DNA from: Wyeomyia smithii
Taxonomy: Eukaryota > Arthropoda > Insecta > Diptera > Culicidae
Assembly: GCF_029784165.1 (NCBI RefSeq)
Contig: NC_073696.1
Span: forward strand, 110,330,665-110,394,664
Reading direction: 5' to 3'
DNA: 64,000 bases
This document shows, in pieces, positions 44,304 through 57,268 of this stretch. The notes beneath the pieces are model-generated. The model was not told the origin of the DNA and did no database searches. It was given only the letters and a program-made list of their open reading frames with translations. Every line of letters begins with the position of its first letter. The stretch's first letter is position 1. A program made the translations under genes and the position numbers.

Positions 44304-45722
44304 ATGACAAATCTTAGAATAAATTGGGGAGAATTATTCCCTAGCAAAAAAAGTATCCTTATCTTCATTAGTTACATGTCATTGTTTGTTGGCCAAGGTT
44401 AGTGACCTTTTGATTGACATTCACTTAAATTAATCTAAATGGTCAAAAAGAGTTACGATGACTAGTATTTCATAAGTCACCCAGCAGTAGGAAATTCACT
44501 AATTTCACGGCTATTTCTTTCAGGAATTCTCGTTACGGCTTCTCAGCGTGCTGATAACAGCTACAGTTACAACACAGTGCTTGTTGTTTTGCTTACGGAA
44601 GTTCTTAAGTTAGTCATTTCAACTGCACTATACTGCCGAGAGTAAATATAACATTTTTTTTTTAAGTATAACGTTAAATTATAATTGCTTCATCTCAACA
44701 GAAACTCGTTAAAATCCTTGATCGTCAAAATCATCGAAGAAAGTGAAGTGCTATTACTATATTTTGTTCCTGCTTTTCTCTACTGTTTGTACAACAATCT
44801 TGCCTTTGTGAATCTGTCAACGTTTGACCCGACAACATACTACTTGTTGCTGCAGTTGCGGGTCGTCGTTACTGGAGTTTTATTCCAGGTATTATAGTTT
44901 CATTTCTGCAAGTTATCAAATTAATAATCAATGCCTATCTTTTAGATCATTTTTAAAAAATATTTAAGTCGAAAACAATGGTTTTCGTTAGTCCTGCTCA
45001 CGCTTGGTTGTATGTTAAAGCAATGGAACTTCTCGTTTGGTTCCTCGGATTTACCGGGTCAAGATAATGCTGCCGGAAATGCTGCAGATTCACATATCGA
45101 CAACACTAGGGACACTTTCCATGGGAAAAATATTACCGGTTTTACTCTCAGCTTTAGTGCTGTACTGATTCTGCTACAGACAGTTTGTTCCTGTTTGGCC
45201 GGTGTTTATAATGAGTATTTACTCAAACGAAAGGGCTCGGACATCAACATCTACGTACAAAATGTATTCATGTATGTCGACTCAATCGTGTGCAACTTAC
45301 TGATATTGATGTTCCGCGGAGAATTAACGGCTGTGGTAACTAGTGAGCACCTCACCGAGGTCTTCCGTTTCGAAGTACTGGTTATCATGATTAACAACGC
45401 AGCGATAGGAATTATAACCAGCTTCTTTCTAAAGTACATGAATTCAATACTGAAAACTTTTGCCAGCGCACTCGAGTTGATGTTTACAGCAATTTTGTGT
45501 TACTTGCTGTTTTCGATACCTATCTACTTGAATACAGCTCTCGCGATCTTGGTGGTTTCGTACGCCATTTATCTGTACTCGCTAAACCCAGTGGTAAATC
45601 TTGCCAACAAGACCAGTTCGAATAGCAGTGGGGGACACCATCCAAAATCCAAAGACGAGAGTCGGAAAGCTCTTATCAACAACGAACAGGACGACATCGA
45701 GTTACAAATGGAAGAAGTCTAG
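44304..45722 (+). CDS. senju: Nucleotide-sugar transporter, senju/SLC35A type (4 exons, 391 aa)
   Basis: Exons 44304-44397, 44524-44641, 44702-44888 and 44946-45722 have canonical GT/AG edges and phases that join without a break to 391 codons. Product: a Golgi multi-pass carrier exchanging a nucleotide sugar (UDP-galactose in Drosophila senju) for the nucleotide monophosphate. Conserved SLC35A features include SQRADNSYSYNTVLVVLLTEVLKL near the N-terminus (cut in this quote by family convention), FLYCLYNNLAFVNL, TYYLLLQLRVVVTGVLFQ and SCLAGVYNEYLLKRKG, with about ten hydrophobic segments and a hydrophilic acidic C-terminus (about 50 residues). The gene is intact and sits between repeat blocks. 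Orthology to senju rather than another SLC35A member is by recall of length and motifs. A candidate poly(A) signal AATAAA is at 46050. Confidence 0.9.
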
Positions 45723-46960
45723 TGGAATGGAAGTTGAAGAGCAATGGAATAGCCAATCTTTGCAAAGGCTGGAACCAAAAAAAAAAAAAACACTTGTATC
45801 GTAAGATTTACCTTTTGTAGGCACAATCGTAGTGCAATTCGTTATGTACTTTAATCCTTCATACCGATCGATTTCGCTTGTTATGTTATATATTAACACA
45901 AAAAATCGGGACCGAAAAAAATTAAGCGTTTAAACATAGTTTTTATTTAACGACAAACTAATAGCTGTCAAGCAAAGTATTGTTATTAGCATAATCAATT
46001 GTCTGATATAAGATCTAAACGGTTATTGAAGCAGTTCGATAACAAACACAATAAAGAGAACAGAACAGAACTGTTCACGCGAGTCTAATCCACTTTTCGA
46101 AAATTTTTATCACCATCCTGCTTTTGGTATCATACACTGAAGTTTCCTAATTAAACCCTGTTTTTGCTACCAATTAAGGGCCTTCACGAAGTGTTGCATA
46201 CTGTAGTAAAATGGGGCACCCGAAAAAATGTTCAATGCTAAGAGATGGCGCTGTAGAGGTAGTGGTAGTAAAATCGGAATTCCCACGAGCATTTTGCTTA
46301 ATGAACGGAAAAACTGCTATTAGTTACCCTATTTTTATATTATTCTAACTTTTTAGTACTTACTTTTACTGTATATAATCTATTTTTAACAAAAAACTTG
46401 GTTTTTCTATACAACTCCATTGACTCAATGGAGTTGTATACAGGGTGGCGAAAAAATTTTCAAGATGAAATTCCCTGAAATGTCATTTCAATTTCCCTGA
46501 TATTTTTCAGCATTCCGCACAAAAAAGTGCAACGTAGATTAACGCAACTCTGGAATCCCAGTGAAAAAAGTATTCAATCGGATATGGAACCGAATCGTAG
46601 AGGTCCCAAAATAGCCTTTTATGCTGAAAAACTCAGTTTTTGCGCTAAAGAGTCGTTTAAAGAAGAATCAAGTAAAATTCACTGTTCAAAACAGTTTTTC
46701 AAGATGAGTGCGCGGGAAAATGTGCTGCGCAGAATTACCCGCAGTCATGGTACAGTGTTTCAAACTCAGCCACTCGCTCAGAAACAGACGCTGTTTGAGC
46801 CGCTTCTCCTGGAGTAATGCAATCGAAGACGAGCTTTAGTTGTAGTTTTTGTGAAACTGTTTTACGGAACTGTGATGTATTCGGATAATTATTTTTCGAA
46901 GCGAACTAGTTGTATTCAAAAATTTTTGCTATCAAATAAACAATCATACGACTGTACTTG
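45723..46960. other. 3' region of the transporter gene and spacer
   Basis: Probable 3' untranslated region to the AATAAA at 46050. A 33-bp perfect inverted repeat with one central base (46408-46440) lies further on. A 96-codon frame at 46527-46817 has no recognisable domain and I do not call it a gene. Confidence 0.45.
46408..46440. repeat. Short perfect hairpin (16-bp arms, 1-base loop)
   Basis: TATACAACTCCATTGA followed by C and its exact reverse complement. Too short to classify; it could be a transposon end junction or a strong RNA hairpin. Confidence 0.8.
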
Positions 46961-46964
46961 TTTT

Positions 46965-48730
46965 GGCAGTATTTATGGTGAGTTCAATTCTCGCAGCTTC
47001 CCTTTTGCGAGCCGTGAAGGTCTCCTCAACTGCTCTACGGTTAACACCAATTCAATCAATGCCGTCCGCGAAGCCTAGAAGCCCACCTGCCCTTCGTATC
47101 GCACCTTCTAAAGCTATGTTGAACAGCAAGTTCGAATGCCCGTCACCTTGCTTCAGACCATCTAACGTCACAAACGCGTCCGAAAATTCGTCCTGACGCA
47201 TGATGTGAAACCGTCAAGCGTCGCACGTAACAGTTTAATAAGTTTTGTTGGGAAACCATGTTTTAGCATTATTTGCCATAGCTCATTGCGTTTCACTGTG
47301 TCGTACGCCGCCTTAAAGTCAATAAACAGATGATGCATCTGCAAGTTGTATTCTCGAAACTGGTCGAGAAGGTAAACATCTGGTTCGTTGTAGATCGCCC
47401 CACTCGAAAACCGCATTGGTGTTCTCCAACAAAGGCTTCCTGCAACGGCCTCAGTCGCTGGAACAGGATACGGGAAAATTTTTTTAGTTAATTACTACAG
47501 TCGAGTCTATGTTCCTTCTTGTAGATAGGGCATATAAGTCCTTTCAACCAGTCCGTAGGTAGTTGTTTCTCAGACCATACCCTCAGGATAATCTGGTGAA
47601 TTGCACTACACAGCCGTTCGCTCCCAACTTTGAAAAATTCGGCCGGTGAGCCGTCTTTCCCAGCGGCTTTGTTGTTTTTTAGCTCTTTGCAAGCATTATT
47701 CACCTCGTCCAATGTTGGTGGGTCCACAGCTTGTCCGTCCTCCCCAATTTCTATCCTGTTCCTTCGGCGACTCTCCTACCTTCCTCACCGTTCAACACTA
47801 CTTCAAAATGTTGCTTCCAACGCCTGGCCACCTGCGATTTATCGGTAATCAGGTTCCCCTCCAGGTCATTGCACATGGCAGGTACTGATTTCGTTGATCG
47901 TTCTATAGAAGCTCCTCGTGTAGTGCCTGGTGAAGCAATTATCCGCCTCCGCGAGGACGCGATCGTAGTGCTCACGTTTCTTACGGCGGTGAAGCTTTTT
48001 TTCAGCAGCTCTTGCCTCCCGGTCTTTCTCTCGCATGTGACGTGTCACACGATTAGCTACTACTAACGTGTTGGCGTAGGCTCGGTTCTTTTTTACCGCC
48101 TCCTTTAGACATTCGCGTGGTTCCCGTTGTCATGCCTATCACTTCTCGCGATGTTACGCTGACCGCATCATGGATGTGCTTCCACAGCTCGTTCAGGTCC
48201 ACTCCAGTTGGTTTACTGATCCGTCTATCCACTTTCCGAGTATACTCTGCAGCAACTCCTTCCGCTGATAACCTCTGGATGTCCAGACGTATCTTCCTCG
48301 CCGATTTCGATTCAAATACGTTGAACAGCCGGGCACAAATCCTGCCTACAACGAGATAGTGATCTGAGTCGATGTTTGGCCTTCGAAAGGACCGCACATC
48401 TATGACGTCTGAAAAGTGTCTTCAGGTTTGCTTCCGAATGTTCAGACGTTCAAGATGGGTACTACAGATGGCCATTCTTCTGGCCGCGGCGAAGTTCACT
48501 AACTTCAAGCCGTTGTCGTTGGTGCAGAGTGAAGGCTTTCCCTACCAATAACGGAACAAAAGAACTCCTCCCGTCCAACTTGTGCGTTCATATCTCCGAT
48601 GACGATCTTTATGTCATGTTGTGGGCACTCTACTCCATACGTTTTCTTAAGAAGCTTACAGAACTGGATGTGGTCCAATAGCTTGATGGTAGCAGTGCTT
48701 CGGCAATAAAAGGAACTATTCGAGAACTGA
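46965..48730 (-). pseudogene. RTE-like LINE fragment: endonuclease end and RT
   Basis: Minus strand, from about 48720: KIVIGDMNAQVGREEFF (endonuclease Asp/Asn), then RSFRRPNIDSDHYLVVGRIC (SDH motif), a linker, EVNNACKELKNNKAAGKDGS (RT motif 0/1), LPTDWLKGLICPIYKK, MHHLFIDFKAAYDTV (first catalytic Asp), then GLKQGDGHSNLLFNIALEG and a LLGFADGID box at about 47020-47060 (catalytic FADD changed to FADG). Many stops and frameshifts. Ends are truncated on both sides. Layout and wording match the RTE-type (JAM1-like) LINEs common in mosquitoes; clade is by recall. Confidence 0.8.
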
Positions 48731-49290
48731 GGTTCGGGAAAATCGTTTCTGAGGTAAAATCACAATGAAATAGTCAAGTAATCGAAGATGAGACACAAGA
48801 GAATAAATTAATAATCTCACTAGCGCGTTGCAGCGTGGTGAGAAGGTATAAAGAACATTAACATTAGATAGCGCAAAATAGGATTAATGTGGAACATTTG
48901 ATTGAGAACCACAAGCTAGCAAAATCTGGAACAGTTTTGGATTCTACGGTCGTGATTTGACAAAACAAATTCTCCAAGCGTACAGTGAGAACCTGTCTAT
49001 GATGCTCCTGGTCGTACAATGCCATCAACTATTTCAATAGAACCCTCAAACGAGGCCTGGTGTTCAAAAACCGTGCAAGAACACTTCACTAGCAAGTTTT
49101 GATCAAGTAAAAGAAATGCATGTTGATAAATCTGAACACTAGGTTCGATCTCCGAAAACAATTTAAGGTTTCGGCTCAGATGTCTATATTTTATACTATA
49201 ACAGAATATGATTTTGAAATTGTCGCTTGAAACAATACTTATCTTGGTCTGACTGTATGTCCAGAGATGAAAAAAAAAAAAACAGGTAAA
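48731..49290. other. Spacer downstream of the helical-protein gene
   Basis: No open frame of interest. It should contain the 3' untranslated region of the minus-strand gene ending at 49297. Confidence 0.35.
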
Positions 49291-49296
49291 GCCACA

Positions 49297-50030
49297 TCAT
49301 TTCTTTAATTGCTTTACGAATCGTTTGACCGCTTTACGATCTTCCTCGCCAAAGTGCTCGAAATCCGGATGCCGGAGCAGCAAATGTTCTCTGTAAAAAA
49401 ACGATAGTCATAACTTCGAGTTTATCCAATGTGTACGAAACATACAATGACAATCGGTCTTCAATCGGAACATACGGTAATAAAGTTTCCATCAGCTTGA
49501 GCATACGCGTAGCCATTCGTACGCAGTCTTCTTCGTTCATCACATTCATCATGTGATTTAATATCTTCTCCACTATGTTGGCCACTAGGTTACAGCATTC
49601 CTCCTTATTGTCAACCAATAATTCGGTCAGAAAGAATGATTGTAGCTTTTTGAAGAATTGCTGAAACCACCGGATTGATAAAATGTTCTTAACAAAGAGC
49701 TGTGTAAGGATACTATTCCTACAAACCTTGACACTAGACTCGGAACGATAGGCAAACAGTAACTGGAATGCAGCCAAGCAAATTACTTCACCAAACTGGA
49801 CCGGGTCACTTCCGTGCAGGGCTTTCATCAGTTGCTTTAGCTGTTCCTCCAAAGGTGTATCGACTGCAAAATTTGCCACAATGTAGTGCGTATCCGTGAT
49901 GCGGGGCAATGATTTGTGAAGTGTGTACAGATTGATATAGTTTTTCATTATCAGCTTGTGTTTAGCAGCTGGATCCTCTTGCCAATCTGGAAACGAGTTT
50001 AAAATAGGTGACATAGGCGAACCGCTAACC

Positions 50031-50096
<66 letters not shown>

Positions 50097-53000
50097 TATT
50101 ACAAATACATCAACCAAATCATTTAATTCTCGTTATGCAGTCACTCAATGTGTTTAATACATACTCTGAATTAATCTAACAAAATTCATTTAGGTAGGTT
50201 AATGGAAAAAATAAAGTTACGCAAAACAAAATTTTGTTTTTTTTATGACATGATTTTCTCATCACAAATATAAAGTTGTTTCATTGCACACGGAGCTTTT
50301 GATAAACTCAAAACCAAAAAAAAAAATTTAAACGTTACATTACTGAATGGCTGGTTTATATTCTGTCAAATATTGTAATTAACCTATCAGTTTGAAGAAT
50401 CACCAAATTTTATTTCGGAGAATAACAATACGATTATTTTCAACTCATATTATAGTTAACAAAACAACGAATTTCAACTGCATTCAGTCTTCGGCTCCTT
50501 CTTCTTCCTCATCGAATTCACCTTCTTCGTCGGCGGTTGCTTCCTGGTATTGCTGGTATTCGGAAACCAAGTCATTCATATTGCTTTCCGCTTCCGTAAA
50601 TTCCATCTCATCCATACCTTCACCTGTGTACCAGTGCAGGAAAGCTTTCCTTCGAAACATGGCCGTAAACTGCTCGGCAATTCGTTTGAAAATCTCCTGA
50701 ATCGCAGTAGAATTTCCGATGAACGTTGACGACATTTTCAGGCCACGTGGTGGAATATCGCAAACCGCCGTTTTGACGTTGTTTGGGATCCATTCGACAA
50801 AGTAACTACTGTTTTTACTTTGAACATTCAACATTTGTTCGTCCACTTCTTTCATCGACATGCGTCCTCGGAAAATCGCTGCAACGGTGAGATATCGGCC
50901 ATGCCGCGGATCACAAGCCGCCATCATATTTTTAGCATCAAACATTTGCTGTGTAAGCTCAGGAACAGTAAGTGCTCGATACTGTTGGGATCCTCGCGAA
51001 GTCAACGGTGCGAAACCGGTCATAAAAAAGTGCAATCGTGGAAAAGGAACCATGTTTACTGCTAGCTTCCGCAAATCTGCATTCAATTGACCCGGAAAAC
51101 GAAGGCACGTGGTAACACCCGACATGGTAGCTGAAACTAGATGATTCAAATCGCCGTACGTTGGTGTGGTAAGCTTTAGTGTTCGGAAGCAGATGTCGTA
51201 CAAAGCTTCGTTATCAATGCAGTAAGACTCATCGGTGTTCTCTACCAGCTGATGTACGCTTAGTGTTGCGTTGTACGGCTCAACGACAGTGTCGGACACC
51301 TTAGGTGAAGGGACGACGGAGAAAGTGTTCATAATACGGTCTGGATATTCCTCTCGTATTTTAGAAATCAACAGTGTTCCCATGCCTAAAATATTTCAAA
51401 ATTACATTTGCGTCAACTACTTTACCTTTACCTTTACCTGAACCAGTACCCCCGCCAAGCGAGTGAGTAAGCTGAAAACCTTGTAGACAATCGCAACCTT
51501 CCGATTCCTTACGAACAACATCCAACACTGAATCTACCAACTCAGCACCCTCTGTGTAATGTCCTTTGGCCCAGTTATTTCCGGCTCCGGACTGTCCAAA
51601 AACAAAATTATCCGGTCGGAACAATTGCCCAAACGGACCAGCTCTTACGGAGTCCATTGTTCCCGGCTCCAAATCGACCAGAACTGCCCGTGGGACGTAT
51701 TTCCCTCCCGTAGCTTCGTTGTAGTAAACATTAATACGTTCAAGTTGTAAATCACTGTCCCCGCAATAGGCACCAGTCGCGTCGATTCCGTGCTCGTCCG
51801 AGATAACCTCCCAGAATTTGGCGCCAATCTGGTTGCCACATTGGCCAGCTTGTATATGAACTATTTCACGCATTTTCTATCACCTCCCAGTGTGCTTCCG
51901 GTAAATTTCGTTGACCGTATGCCGAGATTTTCCGATGCGGACCGAATTTCAAACGCGTTCGCTTTGGTCGGTGGTAAAAAACGTTGTGAAAATTTTTCGT
52001 TATTTAACCGATTGTGGCGAAAAGTTTTCTTTCATGACACACTGCGATTGTAAAATTTCAATTGCACAATGAAAGATTTAAAAAAGGGAACTCTCCATTT
52101 TGTGGGCACGTGTGAGTGTTGTTTGACCCAATTGCTTCGAAACCGTTCATGGGCAATTCTCAGAACAAATTATAAATTTTGAAGTATATAAAGTCTTATA
52201 TAATATATGGAGAAAAATCAAAAGAAGTTTTAAGGATAGTGTTTAAAAAAATACCGTATTGTTGTCAATATATGCAATGGTTGTTCATCGTAGTTTAAAA
52301 CCAAATAGTGCACTTACCATATTCTTTGGAGAACAGATAATTAAGTAAATACTTTGCCATTTTTTCCAGTACGATTACTTCAACTCTGAAATCAATTTGA
52401 TGTAGTTCGACAACATCGATTTGGCTTAATAGAAGCATGTCGCAGAGGCTAGTAAATACGTGCAAGCAGGTATCAAGCGTTTCATCGAAACTGTTAAGTT
52501 GTATAACCAAAGCGCGCAACAGCTCCTGCATGCGTTTCTTCAAACGCTGGCCGCTGCACGTTTGATTGGCGAAAGAGTCCCCGAAACCGCTGTCAGTACC
52601 AGCTGGCAATTCTTTTACAATGACGTAGATGACGCATTTGTACAAACGATAAAACATGCTGGTCTGGCTGTTATTCAAATTCATTTTATCCAGCAGCCTA
52701 AAATCGTTCACCAATATTTTCTTAATAACTGATGCATGTGCATGCAGTTCGTAATCCAACTCGAGAAAAGCGGTAAGTCGGGTCATACACGTTACGTACT
52801 TATTGGTGAGAATGCAATCTTGACCCTACAAGGAAACGAAACGTTATAACATACGAAATTCTGATATTCACATTACTTACAATGTTTCTGCTGTTAAATC
52901 GCATTCTTGTGCTTACAAATTCTTCTACAATTCCATTCAAAATATCGATCCACATTTCCTCTATATCCACTATAATACCCCAATAGCTGCGTATGGTCAT

Positions 53001-54704
53001 CATACTTTTCTGTAGCACTTCAAAGCTAGTTGCAACTTTTAGCACAGTGGACAGCACCGTAAATAATGAATCGTAGTAGTCATCGTGAGTAATATTACAT
53101 TGCTGCAACACAGTATGACACGCTGAGTTAGCCGGCTGCAACAATGCAATGAATGCTTGTTTATGTTGCATGGATTCCTGCAAAGCGTGAGGGTAATCAA
53201 GCAAGAAAGCTTTTGCCATTTTCCGTAGATGTGAAAAATCTGCGTTTTTGGAACCTGGATCCAAAGCATGTTCAAGGTCACTTAGCATCAGCTTATGGCA
53301 TTGCGATATAACAAGTACTACGGATGTAATCATAAAAAGGTTATCATTGCGAGTGCATTCAGTACTAAGTATATTAAAAAGTAGCCCCCAATCATCGAAA
53401 AAATCCAACTTCCATAGATCGGTTATCAACTCTTTCAGGGAAATTGACGTGTGATTGTAGCGTCCGTATAATCTCAATATACCGAGTAAAATATCACCAT
53501 TTTTGTTGTCAACATCATTTGGGGTACAACAAATACTGACGTGGAAATCGATTGCATGACTTCGAACAACCTCATCATCGCTAAACATGTACTGTCTAAC
53601 CTTTTCGGTCATTTCGTTATCAAATATAGCACGGCCACAGTTTTGTCTATACACGGGGAAAAAGTTAGAAAATTGCAGATAACAGATGATGTAACTTTTA
53701 GCCTACCTTTGCACAGCAGCGATAACCTCCATGGCCACTCTTTGGCACGATTTGAAACTTATCATAGATTGAACAAAGCGTTTTCCCAAAGATTGCAAGA
53801 AAAATTTAACGATTATTTTTTCTACCTCTGAATTAGGTTCATCGGAATTGAGCAAGTTTTTGAGACAATTAGCCACTATGGAGAACATTTTGCAGTGTTG
53901 ATGCTGCAGAAACTTTGTGAGCATTTCCAGCATGCTACCGTCCTGCGTGAACACTAAATGTGTTTCGAGAAATTCACAGTATGACTCTGCTATCAATGGA
54001 AGCGTTTTGTTATATCGGCAACCAGCCTCAACGTTATTAACCAGTAGTTTAATAAGTTTTGAGATGTATCTTTCGCGCTTTACTGCTTCGTGAAGTTTTT
54101 CGGAATCTTCCTCTAACTGGATGTTTTTATTATCCTGTAGCACATACTCTTGTACAACAGAAACCAGAACTAATATCGTAGAACTTAGGTAGCCTGCTAC
54201 CATTTTGCATTTGTCATCATTGGACTCGCAGAATGCCATGAGGAGCCGGACGGTTTTATTGAGCCAAATGTTGTTCTCTAACAGTTCCTTTCGATCCTGA
54301 ACTATCATGAGTTTGAACAACATATTCAGACCGTTTAGAAACACAGCATTCTCGAAAATAGCTTTATCTTCAAAACTCTGTAACGTTAGATTCCGTTATT
54401 TTTTCATGAGACATTATTTCCTTGCACTTACCGTTTTGACGATCTTCTTTCGTACAAGATCCAACAAATTGTTATTTTTCAAATCTTCTGAGGTAAACTG
54501 GTATTCGTAACCAGTCAAATCAATCACTAACTGCAGAACGTCTAATATTCCAGCTGTAGTATCATCTCGATAGCTTTGCTGCCAATTTCGATAAATTTGC
54601 TAGTAAGACAAAACATGTAGAAATTCAATTTATTTTGATGCTAAATATGTTACCTTTACGTGCACTTCGCTTTTCAACAAACTCCAGAAAATTCTCTCGT
54701 CCAT
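49297..54704 (-). CDS. Unidentified 932-aa helical (ARM/HEAT-like) protein, 7 exons
   Basis: CDS on the minus strand: 54704-54654, 54599-54432, 54377-53707, 53646-52881, 52825-52318, 49986-49446, 49390-49297. Lengths sum to 2799 bases and all six introns have GT/AG edges with matching phases. Five introns are 52-60 bp; the fifth is 2331 bp and hosts a beta-tubulin gene on the same strand. The start is MDERIFWSLLKSEVHVK and the end FVKQLKK. The protein is almost entirely amphipathic helix, leucine-rich, without signal peptide or membrane segments, rich in pairs of helices like an ARM/HEAT solenoid. I considered cohesin SA/SNM and BRAT1-type proteins but saw no decisive motif, so no function is assigned. 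Confidence 0.85.
50032..50093. repeat. (TAA)n microsatellite, about 62 bp
   Basis: An uninterrupted run of AAT/ATA/TAA trinucleotides lies in the long intron, between the tubulin gene and the next exon of the host gene. Confidence 0.97.
50484..51873 (-). CDS. betaTub85D: Beta-tubulin, testis/axonemal type (2 exons, 445 aa)
   Basis: Exons 51873-51438 and 51385-50484 (minus strand); the 52-bp intron splits the glycine-rich loop GGGTGSG|MG. Total 1338 bases, 445 residues, normal for beta-tubulin. Visible: MREI start (the autoregulation tetrapeptide), QAGQCGNQIGAKFWE, VDLEPGTMDSVRAGP, the GTP-binding GGGTGSG, and the C-terminus SEYQQYQEATADEEGEFDEE. EGEF plus three acidic residues is the axoneme-specifying motif of Drosophila betaTub85D; the ubiquitous 56D form differs here. 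Function: polymerises with alpha-tubulin into microtubules, here probably of sperm axonemes. The gene lies in the fifth intron of the helical-protein gene and needs its own promoter in 51874-52317. The 85D assignment rests on the C-terminus. Confidence 0.95.
51874..52317 (-). promoter_or_regulatory. Presumed promoter and leader of the nested beta-tubulin
   Basis: The only sequence available upstream of the tubulin ATG before the host gene's exon. No TATA box at a convincing distance. Testis-specific beta2-tubulin promoters in flies are short and TATA-less, which would fit; I could not identify the known element. Confidence 0.35.
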
Positions 54705-54759
54705 TTTATTGGATTTTCATCAAATAACTCGCCGAAGTTTCTTCGATTCCTGTTCCAGG

Positions 54760-55080
54760 GCGTACGCGAATTGTTTGCATTTACAATTCCAGAGATGCCA
54801 GATGTTTTTGAAAAATTTCTGCAACTGCTCGAAAAACCCGGAAAAATATATTTGAAATCTTTATACAAATGTAAATATCAATGAATCAAAAATATTTCGC
54901 TCGCCCCGGCAAAAATCTGCACACATTTTGAGAAAGTCTACGCAATAATAAGAAGATTGGGACAAAAATCTGCAGAAACTATGAAAAAACTGCAAATATC
55001 CGCGAATCAATAAAAATCTGCAGGCGGAATTTAAAAAGCTGCGTTTTACAGACAAATCTGCACATCTAGTGTCTCTGAAC
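54760..55080. repeat. Old repeat with AAATCTGCA motifs
   Basis: CAGAGATGCCAGATGTTTTTG at about 54789 and a series of AAAATCTGCA motifs resemble 55385-55520 (AGAGATGCAAAATGTTTTTG and AAAATTTCTGCAACTGC-like text). Two diverged copies of the same repeat flank the 55128-55372 foldback, near the 5' end of the helical-protein gene. Confidence 0.5.
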
Positions 55081-55127
55081 AATGCGGTTCTAAAATTTTA
55101 CATGGTTTTCTGATTTTTATATATCAG

Positions 55128-55372
55128 TCGAAAGAGTGCAATTTTCTGCGTAAAACGTGATTTTTAAAAAACGTTTATCGTTGTCCTTCCGTTTTTAAAT
55201 GAAGAATAAAAAACTGCTCGAAATGCCCCAAATGACAGTTCTCCCATATACCGTACATGGGCGAACTGTCATATAAGACATATCGAGCAGTTTATAGTAT
55301 TCATTTAAAAATCGAAGGAAAACGGTAAACATTTTCCAAAAATGACATATTGCTCAGGAAACGCGGCATTTT
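55128..55372. mobile_element. Foldback MITE, family with two further copies (copy 1)
   Basis: Inverted halves share AAACTGCTCGAAAT, ATGACAGTT and TTCATTTAAAAATCGAAGGA motifs around a short loop near 55250. Related copies are at 57663-57838 and 57893-58166. Confidence 0.7.
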
Positions 55373-55384
55373 TAAATCAGAGCA

Positions 55385-57260
55385 GAGATGCAAAATGTTT
55401 TTGAAAAATGGCAGCAACTGCTTGAAAAACCGGAAAAATTTGCTTGAAATCTGGAAAAATTGCTATCCGAGATTCGAAAAAATTTCACTTGGCTTGCAAA
55501 AATCTCCACACATTACATGAATATTTGTGTAAATATAAGGAGATTTGGGGTTTTGTCTATTGGGTTGTTTAGTTATATCACCCAGGTAACCATCAAGCAC
55601 TATTTTAAGCCATCTAAGAAACACATAACAGCATTTGAGTGCATATTAGCTGTAAAGAATATTTTCAAATGCCAATAAGCACTGTAGAATTGAAGCCGTG
55701 AAATAGACCCTCTATGGGTGTATAAAGCTATGTTTTAGAGCTTTTAAGCCCTGTAGCTTTAAGCTAAGTAACTATACGTGAATGTTTACGATTTTGAAGA
55801 CAAAAACAAATAAAAAACAATGGATAGAATGGAAAAGTGGCAAAACATTTTGAAGGGTAGCTGTTAACGAAGAAAGTTACGAAATTTTGACCGTTTTGCC
55901 TAAGACAGTAAAATCAAACTACGCACTAGTACTGTGCAATCAGTAGCATATCAGCAAATAAATGCCGATTTATATCAAGAAATTGATTTCCAAGCTGTTG
56001 AAGTTGATGATTTCTATGACCAAGAGTCTTATTATAATCTGGAGTTTGTAAGTTAGTTGCTATACAAGTTCGCGAAGAAACGTTTGTTTGTACATCATAC
56101 TCTTCCGGCAATAAAACTCATAACCTGTATAACAAGTTTATGAAGAAATTACAGTGTATCATAACATCATACTCTACCTGTAAAATAAGGGAATGCAATA
56201 AAAAAATAAAAAATATGTGATATTGATTAAAACAGAAATATTCGTTTTTGCTCGTCAAATTCATAGGACGGCCGTATTTAGAATATTTTTTTTTATTCTC
56301 GCTTATTTTCCGTCGGTCTAGTTCCGCCACTGTTGTTGTGCCGACCCGTTTATTAACGGACCGGCGCCAACGGCTTTACTCCCTCATGCGATGGAAGGCG
56401 TGATCCCAGAGATTTTTCGCCTCAGAATTTTCATCTCGGCAGCGGTCCCCCAAGGATTCCACATTGGCATTTCACGGGCTGCTGAAGTGATTCAACTAAC
56501 TTAACGTTGATCGGGTTGTTTGAGGACGTACCCGGTTATTAAAACAACTGCCAACGCATCCAGCTTCGTATTAACGTGCGACAGCAACAACAGGCATTTG
56601 TTTACCTTGATGGTCAGGTTATCGTTCTCTTCCGCAGCCTCTTTCGGTTCTGTCTGGCAAGATGAATGTTTCATCTTTGGTACTTCTCTTGTATTCACCT
56701 AGTTCGAGCAAAAAAAAAGCGAAGAAAAAAAAAACAGCAGAAACCATCAATTTTAGTTTGAAACTCTCGTATATTACAAGAGTACTCACTTGCTACCGGT
56801 TTTGCGATTTTAATAGGCTGTAAAAATGATGTTCCACCGAGCGAGACGATGGAACAACGGGTAAACGCAGTAGACCAGAAAGCCTTCAATATGCAACAAC
56901 ACCGCGGTTCGAAACTGGATCTTCTTCGACTTCACAGAGCGACACGAAAAAAACAACGAGTCATCAGTTAGCTGGTCGGATACGTGTGTGAAGCAAGAAA
57001 GCAAATAACTTTTTTTTGCCCGAGAGAAAAAAAAAAAAACAAAACATAAACAAAATTTTTCTCATAGGTGTAGTTCAAAAGTGGGGGCAGGCAGTATATC
57101 GACCGAAATATTCGCCAAAAGTGGTTTTTGAACAGCCCTTAAGTAGAATATAGAACTTTCGGGCTTTGTAAGACATTTTCTATATTATACTATAGTACCA
57201 AATTAGAACTATTTTTCACGGCTAAACGGTTACTTGGGCAGTTTTATATATCATCTGAAA
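55385..57260. other. Repeat-bearing spacer without a gene
   Basis: A 65-codon minus-strand frame at 56501-56698 lies in a moderately GC-rich block (56330-56700) that may be a coding relic, but I recognise no domain and adjoining frames have stops. The rest is AT-rich. Confidence 0.35.
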
Positions 57261-57268
57261 GGTTAAAG

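Noticed and set aside
46527..46817. 96-codon plus-strand frame downstream of the sugar transporter
   Set aside because: No recognisable domain, no splice partners; length is within chance for this sequence.
49297..54704. Naming the helical protein as cohesin SA/SNM or BRAT1
   Set aside because: General helical solenoid character is not enough and I saw no diagnostic motif of either.
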